DNA of 9,125 nt, taken from Candidatus Methanomethylophilaceae archaeon (GTDB lineage Archaea > Thermoplasmatota > Thermoplasmata > Methanomassiliicoccales > Methanomethylophilaceae). Numbering within the stretch: the stretch's first letter is position 1; each line of letters begins with the position of its first letter. This document shows positions 1 to 5,931 of this stretch, piece by piece. The notes beneath the pieces were generated by a model. That model had not been told where the DNA came from and ran no database searches. It saw only the letters and a program-made list of their open reading frames with translations. Position numbers and translations under genes: made by a program. The stretch covers positions 1 through 9,125 of the forward strand of contig JAFVET010000032.1 in the NCBI GenBank assembly GCA_017475875.1, written 5' to 3'.

Positions 1-424
1 AAAGAGCGCGGCGATACTCGGTTCCGGAGGTTCCGCCCGCGCCTGCGCGTACTTCCTCTCGAAGAAAGGCTGCGCACTGACCATCACGGGACGCAACCGG
101 AAGACGGTCGAGAGACTCGCCACGGAGTTCGGGGCCGAGGCAACCCCTTGCATAGATCCGACCCGCTACGACCTCATCGCGAACTGCACCCCGATCGGAA
201 TGTACTCTGACAGTCCGTATCCGTTCGACATCGGTGCGCTGACCAGTAGCCAGACCGTGCTCGACATGGTCTACGGGAACACTACACTTACGGGCATCGC
301 CAAGAACAGGGGGTGCGGAATCGCCTCCGGAGCCGATATCCTCGCCGGACAGGGTGCCGCATCATTCGAGATGTGGACCGGGGTAGGGGACATGTACGAA
401 ACGATGAGGGGGATGCTCCCATGA
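1..424 (+). CDS. aroE: Shikimate dehydrogenase, C-terminal part (5' truncated)
   Basis: The window opens inside this gene; about 140 C-terminal codons (frame starting at base 2) are visible out of roughly 270 usual for AroE. The enzyme reduces 3-dehydroshikimate to shikimate with NADPH in the cytosol. The visible part begins with the nucleotide-binding Rossmann loop LGSGGSARA, followed by a basic TGRNRKT stretch after the second strand that suits the NADP phosphate. Next come the family motif NCTPIGMYS, then DMVYG, and finally the C-terminal GQGAASFEMWTG helix, all in the usual AroE order. The TGA stop at 422-424 overlaps the ATG of the shikimate kinase gene (ATGA), so the two are probably translationally coupled. 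The start, and any fusion to an upstream aroD domain, cannot be seen from here. Confidence 0.95.
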   Translation, partial: KSAAILGSGGSARACAYFLSKKGCALTITGRNRKTVERLATEFGAEATPCIDPTRYDLIANCTPIGMYSDSPYPFDIGALTSSQTVLDMVYGNTTLTGIAKNRGCGIASGADILAGQGAASFEMWTGVGDMYETMRGMLP

Positions 425-1251
425 CCGGGAAGGGGACATCCAACGGTTCCATCACGGTCATAAACGCCATGCCCACCGGGATCGGATGCACGATAGGCAT
501 CGGACTCGAGACGACTGCTCGTTTCACGGTCGGCGGACAGACGAAGACCGTCGAGATACTGAGCGATCCGAACGAGGACCCGACGATGGCGTCGATCTGC
601 GTGAGGAGGTGCTACGAGACGCTTGGACTCAGCGAACCGGACGGGTGGCACCTGGTCACCGACTCGGACATCCCCATCTCGAGGGGACTCAAGAGTTCGA
701 GTTCCGCTTGCAACGCCATACTCCGCGCCGTGCTCGACGAGACAGGCGGTTCCATGGACGACGTGGAACTGATAAGGTTGGGCGTCAAATGCGCCAGGGA
801 AGCGGGGGTCACCGTGACGGGATCCTTCGACGACGCCTGCGGATGCGGACTCGGCGGACTTGTGATGACCGACAACCGCAAAGATGAGATCGTCTCCAGA
901 CGCGAAATCGGAAGATACGACGTGGTGGTCCACGTCCCGGAGAGGAAGATCCGCAAGAAGGGCCTCCCCCTTGACAGGCTCCACTCGCTCGCCGACGAGA
1001 TGCGGGACATCATAGAGATGGCGATGGACAGACCGTTCGAGGCGATGACCGCCAACGGCAGACTCATCTCGGAAGCCTCGGACGTGGACAACAGCCTCGC
1101 CGAGAAGGCCATCGACATCGGGGCTCTGGGTGCGGGGATGTCCGGGGCGGGTCCCGCCGTGGCCATGGTCTTCCCCGCTGGAAAGGGAAAGGAAGCGGCC
1201 GAAACCCTGGGACTCGATCCTGCGGAGACGATCCTGTCATCGACCAGGTGA
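421..1251 (+). CDS. aroK: Archaeal shikimate kinase (GHMP kinase family)
   Basis: This cytosolic enzyme phosphorylates shikimate to shikimate 3-phosphate with ATP. The 276-residue product matches the usual length of the archaeal, GHMP-type enzyme, which is unrelated to the bacterial P-loop AroK. The GHMP ATP-binding loop is at residues 85-96 (PISRGLKSSSSA). A DDACGCGLGG segment lies at 137-146, where archaeal shikimate kinases carry their conserved DDA motif. The glycine-rich third GHMP motif is at 234-247 (GALGAGMSGAGPAV). The ATG at 421 was chosen because it overlaps the aroE stop, has a purine-rich GGGGGAT stretch just upstream, and leads straight into the first beta strand. An in-frame start at 313 would only add residues read inside aroE. 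Homoserine kinase is the main look-alike, but gene context and motifs favour shikimate kinase. Confidence 0.94.
   Translation: MTGKGTSNGSITVINAMPTGIGCTIGIGLETTARFTVGGQTKTVEILSDPNEDPTMASICVRRCYETLGLSEPDGWHLVTDSDIPISRGLKSSSSACNAILRAVLDETGGSMDDVELIRLGVKCAREAGVTVTGSFDDACGCGLGGLVMTDNRKDEIVSRREIGRYDVVVHVPERKIRKKGLPLDRLHSLADEMRDIIEMAMDRPFEAMTANGRLISEASDVDNSLAEKAIDIGALGAGMSGAGPAVAMVFPAGKGKEAAETLGLDPAETILSSTR
1246..1251 (+). promoter_or_regulatory. Ribosome binding site that decides the aroA start
   Basis: AGGTGA, complementary to the archaeal 16S rRNA 3' end, lies across the last codons of the shikimate kinase gene and 5 nt before ATG 1257. It favours ATG 1257 over the in-frame GTG at 1248, which sits inside the site itself, and over ATG 1266. 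Confidence 0.6.
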
Positions 1252-1256
1252 AGACA

Positions 1257-2540
1257 ATGACGAGAATGATATTCAAGGGAGGCAGGATGGAGGGCGAAGT
1301 GTCCCCTCCGGCGTCCAAGAGCCACTCCCACAGGGCTTTCTTCCTGTCGAGCATGGCCGAAGGGACATCGCGGATATCCAATCCGCTTATGTCCGACGAC
1401 ATCCTGTCCACGATAGCCGCCTGCCGCGCGATGGGGGCGGAGATACAGGTCGGAGAACCCTCCGTCGTGAACGGCGGGGCCCTGCACGCCCCCGATGGCG
1501 TGATAGACACGGAGAACTCCGGGACCACGATGAGGATCATGACGGGACTCTGCGGGATGTTCGACGAGGAGATCGAACTCACCGGGGACGCCTCGATAAG
1601 GAAGAGACCGATGGGGCCGCTCCTCGAAGCGCTGTCTTCGGAAGGTGCGTCGTGCGGATCGGATTCCGGGAGACCTCCGGTCAAGGTCAAAGGGCCCTGC
1701 CACGGGGGACAGGTACACATATCGGGCGGGGTGAGCTCCCAGTTCATAACCTCGCTCATGATGCTCTCGCCGATGCTGAAGGAAGATTCCACCATCACAA
1801 TAGAGGGTGAGATGCTTTCGACACCGTACCTCGACGTGACGGCCCACATGATGGGTCTCTTCGGCGCCAATGTGAGGCGTGACGGAAACGTGGTGGAAGT
1901 GAAAGGGGGAACGGGATACCGCCCCTACGACTACCGCGTCCCGGCGGACTTCTCGTCTACCGCCTTCCCGTTGGCCGCAGGCGTCCTGGGCGGAAAGGTC
2001 ACCGTCACAGGCATGGACATGGAGGACCCGCAGGGTGACAAGGCCATAGTGGACATCCTCCGCAGGGCCGGTGCCGACATAGAGGCCGACGGGGACCGCA
2101 TCACCGCCAGGAAATCGGAACTGCATGGGATAGAAGTGGACATGGGCCTCGTCCCGGACCTTTTCCCAATAGTAGCGACCGTGCTCTCGACAGCCAAGGG
2201 CGACAGCCGCCTCTACGGTGCCCCGCAGCTCCGTTTCAAGGAGAGCGACAGGATAGCGTCGGTCACCGCGATGATCAACGGCCTGGGAGGCTCCGCCGAG
2301 CCCACCGACGACGGATGCATCATACACGGTGTGGATTCGTTGGATGGTGGTACTGTCGACAACCGCGGCGACCACAGGATCATGATGTCGGCCGCGGTCG
2401 CGTCGCTCGTCTGCAGGAAGGGCGTGACCATGGACGACGTCGAATGCTGCGCCATATCCTACCCCGGCTTCGTGGAACAGTTCAGGAATATGGGGATGGC
2501 CACGGAGGTGCTCCGATGTACAGGTTCGGAAACGCCGTGA
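1257..2540 (+). CDS. aroA: 3-phosphoshikimate 1-carboxyvinyltransferase (EPSP synthase)
   Basis: The enzyme joins phosphoenolpyruvate to shikimate 3-phosphate to give EPSP, the sixth shikimate-pathway step. The product has 427 residues, a normal length. Landmarks appear in family order: PPASKSHSHRA at 17-27 with the substrate-binding Lys21-Ser22; ENSGTTMR at 86-93, matching the PEP-binding loop; DASIRKRPM at 111-119; SSQFITSL at 160-167; DFSSTAFPLA at 231-240; PDLFPI at 300-305, holding the catalytic Asp301; LRFKESDRI at 325-333 with Glu329; and GDHRIMMS at 371-378. Nothing essential appears to be missing. The start at 1257 follows a good ribosome binding site 5 nt after the shikimate kinase stop; GTG 1248 would add three residues and a 4-nt overlap. 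The 3' end overlaps aroC by 25 nt. Confidence 0.96.
   Translation: MTRMIFKGGRMEGEVSPPASKSHSHRAFFLSSMAEGTSRISNPLMSDDILSTIAACRAMGAEIQVGEPSVVNGGALHAPDGVIDTENSGTTMRIMTGLCGMFDEEIELTGDASIRKRPMGPLLEALSSEGASCGSDSGRPPVKVKGPCHGGQVHISGGVSSQFITSLMMLSPMLKEDSTITIEGEMLSTPYLDVTAHMMGLFGANVRRDGNVVEVKGGTGYRPYDYRVPADFSSTAFPLAAGVLGGKVTVTGMDMEDPQGDKAIVDILRRAGADIEADGDRITARKSELHGIEVDMGLVPDLFPIVATVLSTAKGDSRLYGAPQLRFKESDRIASVTAMINGLGGSAEPTDDGCIIHGVDSLDGGTVDNRGDHRIMMSAAVASLVCRKGVTMDDVECCAISYPGFVEQFRNMGMATEVLRCTGSETP
2504..2510 (+). promoter_or_regulatory. Ribosome binding site of aroC inside aroA
   Basis: GGAGGTG, a near-perfect anti-16S match, lies within the last codons of aroA and 5 nt before ATG 2516. It fixes the aroC start and explains how aroC is translated despite overlapping aroA by 25 nt. 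Confidence 0.75.
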
Positions 2541-3580
2541 CGATGGACCTCTACGGCAAGAGCCACGGTCCGTGCGTGGGCTGCATCCTCGGGGGCATAC
2601 CTGAAGGACTGAAAGTAGACATGGACAAGGTCTTCGCGGAGATGGACCTGAGGAAACCCAAGGGCCGCATAGGGACCCCGCGTCGCGAATCGGACGTCCC
2701 CGAGTTCCTGAGCGGGATAGAGGACGGGACCACCACCGGAGGGCCCATATGCATAGAGATAAAAAACGGCAACACCGACGGTTCGAAGTACATGGCGTTC
2801 TACGACACGCCGAGACCCGGTCATGCCGACCTTCCCGCACTCCTGAAGTTCCCCGACCACGACCTCCGCGGGAGCGGACAGTTCTCGGGAAGGCTGACCG
2901 CCGCTGTAGTAGCCGCCGGTGCAGTGGCCAAACAGTTCGTTTCTGGATACAGCATCAGAATAGCAGCGTTCACCCGCTCGGTGGCCGACGTCACCGACCC
3001 CGAGCAACGCGACCTCCAGAGCGCGTTGGAATCGAGGAACCACCAGACCCGCGCCTGTACGGAGGAACTCGACAAGAGGATCACCGAACGCATAGAAGAG
3101 GCCGGTTCGCAGCAGGACAGCGTCGGCGGAGTGGTCGAATGCGTCGTGGAAGGACTCCCGATCGGGTTCGGAGGGATATGGTTCGACGCCCTCGACGCGG
3201 AGCTCGCGGCTGCCATGTTCGGCATCCCTGCCTGCAAAGGCGTGGAGTTCGGAGACGGTTTCGACCTTGCAAAGATGAGGGGTTCCGAATCCAACGACTG
3301 CTACCACTTCGAAGACGGCAGGATCGTGACAACGACCAACCACCTCGGCGGGATAGTGGGCGGCATGAGCGACGGGGCGCCGGTGGTGTTCCGTACCGTG
3401 TTCAAACCGACGCCGTCCATCGCACGCCCCCAGCACACGGTCAACCTGCGCACGCTCGAGGACGACACGGTCCGTGCCGAGGGTAGACACGACCCTTGTA
3501 TAGTACCTAGGGCTGTGGCTGTGGTCGAAGCCATGACAGCGCTGACGCTGGCCGACCAGATAAGAAGGGGATTCCGATGA
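2516..3580 (+). CDS. aroC: Chorismate synthase
   Basis: This enzyme uses reduced FMN to eliminate phosphate from EPSP, making chorismate, the branch point for Phe, Tyr and Trp. The 354-residue product is near-complete by family standards. The N-terminal signature is at 14-18 as GKSHG with the invariant His17, but the usual Glu (GESHG) is Lys15. RPGHAD at 100-105 carries the second conserved His region. RGSGQFSGRLTA at 118-129 corresponds to the FMN and substrate-binding loop, with VAAGAVAKQ after it. TNHLGGIVGGMSDG at 274-287, FKPTPSI at 296-302 and GRHDPCI at 323-329 complete the C-terminal signatures. The start follows a strong ribosome binding site. The TGA at 3578-3580 overlaps the tyrA ATG. 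Apart from Lys15 nothing suggests loss of activity. Confidence 0.95.
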   Translation: MYRFGNAVTMDLYGKSHGPCVGCILGGIPEGLKVDMDKVFAEMDLRKPKGRIGTPRRESDVPEFLSGIEDGTTTGGPICIEIKNGNTDGSKYMAFYDTPRPGHADLPALLKFPDHDLRGSGQFSGRLTAAVVAAGAVAKQFVSGYSIRIAAFTRSVADVTDPEQRDLQSALESRNHQTRACTEELDKRITERIEEAGSQQDSVGGVVECVVEGLPIGFGGIWFDALDAELAAAMFGIPACKGVEFGDGFDLAKMRGSESNDCYHFEDGRIVTTTNHLGGIVGGMSDGAPVVFRTVFKPTPSIARPQHTVNLRTLEDDTVRAEGRHDPCIVPRAVAVVEAMTALTLADQIRRGFR

Positions 3581-5931
3581 GCACGGACGACAGACGTAAG
3601 GAAATCGCGGACATCGACATGCAGATACTCGACCTTTGCCGCAGGAGGCTCGAACTCGCCCGCGGAGTGGGCGAGGACAAGGCAGCCGTCGGTGCGGACA
3701 TCAGGAACATCGAGGTCGAGGAGAAGGTGATCGACAGGTACAGGGGATACGCCCTGGACCACGGGATGGATCCCGTGTGTGCGGAATCCATCTGCCGCAC
3801 CCTGATGCAGGAGTCCATCGCCCTCCAGGCGACCGTCCCCAGGAAGACGTTCGAACCCAGACACGTAGCGATCATAGGCGGAAACGGGAAGATGGGCCGC
3901 TGGTTCGCCGACCTCCTTTCGAAATCCGGACACCGCGTCGACATAATCGACCCTTCGGCCGGGAACGGGCTCACCATGGAGGACGCCAAGTGGGCGGACG
4001 TGATCATCGTCTCGATTCCGATCTCGCGCACGTCGGGCGTGCTCGAACGCCTCGCGACCATCGCCAGGAAGGACGCGCTCATCTTCGACGTCGCATCGCT
4101 CAAGTCGCCGTCGGTGGAGGTGCTCCGCAGGATGGCGAAGGACCGCAAGGTGTGCTCTATCCACCCGATGTTCGGACCCTCCGCAGGATCGATGTACGGA
4201 CGCAACCTCCTGGTCTGCGACTGCGGTTGCGGGAAAGCCGTCGAAGAAGCGGTGGCCCTCTTCAAGGACCACGGAGGGAACATCCGCGTGATGCCCGTGG
4301 AGGACCATGACAAGTACATGTCCTACGTCCTCGGACTCAGCCATGCCGTGAACATCGCGTTCTTCACCGTCCTCGAACGCAGCGGGATCAGCTACGAGGA
4401 CATGCGCAGCGTCGCTTCGACCACATACTCCAAGCTAATGGACACGAACGTGTCCGTGGCGCTAGAGGACCCCTACCTCTATTACGAGATCCAGCATCTG
4501 AACTCATACCGCGAGAGCATGCTCGAGGAGTTCGACCGTTCGGTGAAGGACGTCGTCGACGCCGCACTGAGCGACGACCCCAGGCCGTTCAAGAACCTGA
4601 TGGACAAGGGTCGCGAATATTTCTTCCACCGAGGGCGACCCCTCGGTTTACCTTTCGTAGATTCGGGGGACCTCGTTAAATGGTCTCCCGAAGGTCCTCG
4701 GTGCATGACCGAAATGACCACCATGCACAGGATGATCCTGTTCCTAGGAGAACACAAGGCGGACCCGTACGACATGTACCGCGGTTGCTCCAACAGCAAC
4801 ACGCAGAACGGCATCGCGATGGCCCTCGGGATAAGCCGCGCCCATGCAAGCACCACCCTCGGTCGCCTGATCAAGAAGAACGAGGTCACCTGCAACAGGA
4901 TGTTCGTCAAGGAATGCAACTCGTTCCGCAACACCTACCACCTGACCTCCACAGGCGAACGGCACCGCCTCTCCATATTGGCGGAGCTGGAATCGGACGG
5001 CGTCGATATCGAATCGGCGATTTTCACCGAACAGCTGGACCACATGGCCACCGAGGATTTCATTACCATCCCTCGGTCGGAAAGGGACTTCGTCGGCATG
5101 GTCTGCATAATGGGGAGACCGTTCCCGATGTCGCAGGTGCCCGAGAACGTCCGCAGGAGGTTCTTCCAGGACCTCCGCGGAAGGATCCTGATCAAGGAAT
5201 ACACCAGACGCCGCTTCCTCGGAACCGCGGACGAGGAGGAAAGGCGCCGCTGGAACAGCATGGCCGCGGACTGGCTGACCGATTTCGAACCGGACGAGAC
5301 CGTCGACCGCATTTCACATCTTACGAAGTCGGGGAGGATCCGCGAAGCGGTGTCTCTCGGAGAATCCAGGTACATGGAGCTCTGCGACAGCCCCGACGAT
5401 TCCGAACTCTGTGTCCTCGTGGAACTCATGAACCGCACCGACAGCGAGATACTCAGCAGGACGGTCGCGAGGATCGCGATCAGATTGGGTCGCTCGGAAA
5501 CGGCTGAAAGATACGTCACCAGACTGATGTACACCGATCCCGAGGGTTACCATTCGATACTATCGGAGATCGAGGTGCTCAAGGGCAACGGCCAGGAATC
5601 CCTGTACCAAGCGTTGGAGGGGTACGTCGGCGACGTCCCGTCCTGCATAGCGCTCGGCAAGGCGCTGATATTCTGCGGCAGGGGCGAGGAATCGCTGACC
5701 TACCTGCGCAAGGCCAGGAGCGTGATGATCGAAGAGGGATGCATATTCCGTATGGACGAGGTGCTCCAGCTGGAAGCCCGTGCCAACGCCATGTCCGGGA
5801 ACCTGAAGGTGGCGGACAACCTGGAAGGTATAAGAAAGGCGTACAGGAGATGCGACGTTCCCGCCGTCTCCCTGGACGCCGTTTCAAAAGACGGTGTTGT
5901 TGCGGAGCGAGTCCATGTCGGAGATGTATAG
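3577..5931 (+). CDS. tyrA: Chorismate mutase-prephenate dehydrogenase with C-terminal winged-helix and helical-repeat extension (784 aa)
   Basis: As read, one uninterrupted frame encodes three parts. Residues 1-86 are an AroQ-type chorismate mutase (chorismate to prephenate) with Arg7, Arg24, Lys35, Glu48, Ser80 and Gln84 at active-site positions; the usual Arg before the Glu is Val47. Residues 95-350 are a prephenate dehydrogenase in the order seen in E. coli TyrA: IIGGNGKMG Rossmann loop, acidic Asp125 favouring NAD, catalytic His196 in SIHPMFGPSAGS, His256 and Arg312. Together they make 4-hydroxyphenylpyruvate for tyrosine. Residues 351-376 look non-coding in codon use. From Met377 onward lie a winged helix and then alpha-helical repeats. 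E. coli TyrA has 373 residues, so an end near 350-360 was expected. The ATG overlaps the aroC stop (ATGA). The enzyme half is certain; whether the second half is truly fused or a separate gene starting at 4705 is open. Confidence 0.82.
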   Translation: MSTDDRRKEIADIDMQILDLCRRRLELARGVGEDKAAVGADIRNIEVEEKVIDRYRGYALDHGMDPVCAESICRTLMQESIALQATVPRKTFEPRHVAIIGGNGKMGRWFADLLSKSGHRVDIIDPSAGNGLTMEDAKWADVIIVSIPISRTSGVLERLATIARKDALIFDVASLKSPSVEVLRRMAKDRKVCSIHPMFGPSAGSMYGRNLLVCDCGCGKAVEEAVALFKDHGGNIRVMPVEDHDKYMSYVLGLSHAVNIAFFTVLERSGISYEDMRSVASTTYSKLMDTNVSVALEDPYLYYEIQHLNSYRESMLEEFDRSVKDVVDAALSDDPRPFKNLMDKGREYFFHRGRPLGLPFVDSGDLVKWSPEGPRCMTEMTTMHRMILFLGEHKADPYDMYRGCSNSNTQNGIAMALGISRAHASTTLGRLIKKNEVTCNRMFVKECNSFRNTYHLTSTGERHRLSILAELESDGVDIESAIFTEQLDHMATEDFITIPRSERDFVGMVCIMGRPFPMSQVPENVRRRFFQDLRGRILIKEYTRRRFLGTADEEERRRWNSMAADWLTDFEPDETVDRISHLTKSGRIREAVSLGESRYMELCDSPDDSELCVLVELMNRTDSEILSRTVARIAIRLGRSETAERYVTRLMYTDPEGYHSILSEIEVLKGNGQESLYQALEGYVGDVPSCIALGKALIFCGRGEESLTYLRKARSVMIEEGCIFRMDEVLQLEARANAMSGNLKVADNLEGIRKAYRRCDVPAVSLDAVSKDGVVAERVHVGDV
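4628..4647 (+). other. Perfect 8-bp hairpin at the end of the TyrA domain
   Basis: ACCGAGGG (4628-4635), loop CGAC, then CCCTCGGT (4640-4647) form a perfect GC-rich inverted repeat, followed by a T-rich TTTACCTTTCG. It sits just where the dehydrogenase domain should end. A second CCTCGGT copy at 4696-4702, two bases before ATG 4705, could pair with the same 5' arm, so two exclusive hairpins are possible. It may be a terminator, an attenuator-like switch, or chance within coding sequence. Confidence 0.45.
4676..4681 (+). promoter_or_regulatory. TATA-like box before internal ATG 4705
   Basis: TTAAAT is one of few AT-rich runs in this GC-rich operon. Its centre is about 26 nt before ATG 4705, the spacing expected for an archaeal TATA box feeding a leaderless transcript. 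The TATA-like boxes before trpS and the gene at 8642 have similar spacing. It would give the downstream winged-helix protein its own promoter. The short, degenerate motif means chance cannot be excluded. Confidence 0.35.
4705..5931 (+). other. Winged-helix plus helical-repeat module, possibly a separate regulator gene (408 aa)
   Basis: If translation starts at ATG 4705 (in frame with tyrA), this is a 408-residue soluble protein. Its first 85 residues form a winged helix: a helix at TQNGIAMALG, a recognition helix ISRAHASTTLGRLIKKNEV, then a wing ending in YHLTSTGE. This resembles archaeal MarR-like DNA-binding domains. The middle, about residues 95-215, I do not recognise; it shows no P-loop and ends in a highly charged stretch. 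The last 180 residues read as helix-turn-helix pairs like tetratricopeptide repeats (GRIREAVSLGESRYM, GRGEESLTYLRKARS). No membrane segment or signal peptide is seen. I infer a transcriptional regulator or scaffold, perhaps for aromatic amino acid genes, from position only. GAAGGT at 4690-4695 is a weak possible ribosome binding site. ATG 4714 and 4723 are alternatives. The last 48 bp overlap pheS on the other strand. Confidence 0.55.

Noticed and set aside
313..420. Upstream extension of shikimate kinase by 36 codons
   Set aside because: It would read through the conserved C-terminus of aroE in another frame. ATG 421 overlaps the aroE stop and starts at the expected first strand.
612..2840. 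Very long minus-strand open frame across the shikimate kinase, aroA and aroC genes
   Set aside because: It mirrors well-identified genes on the other strand. Its translation is low-complexity with many His and Arg and shows no motifs; GC-rich DNA often leaves such frames open.
4628..4647. Hairpin as a plain intrinsic terminator
   Set aside because: The following tract is only TTTACCTTTCG, not a solid T run, and the reading frame stays open, so termination is only one of several options.
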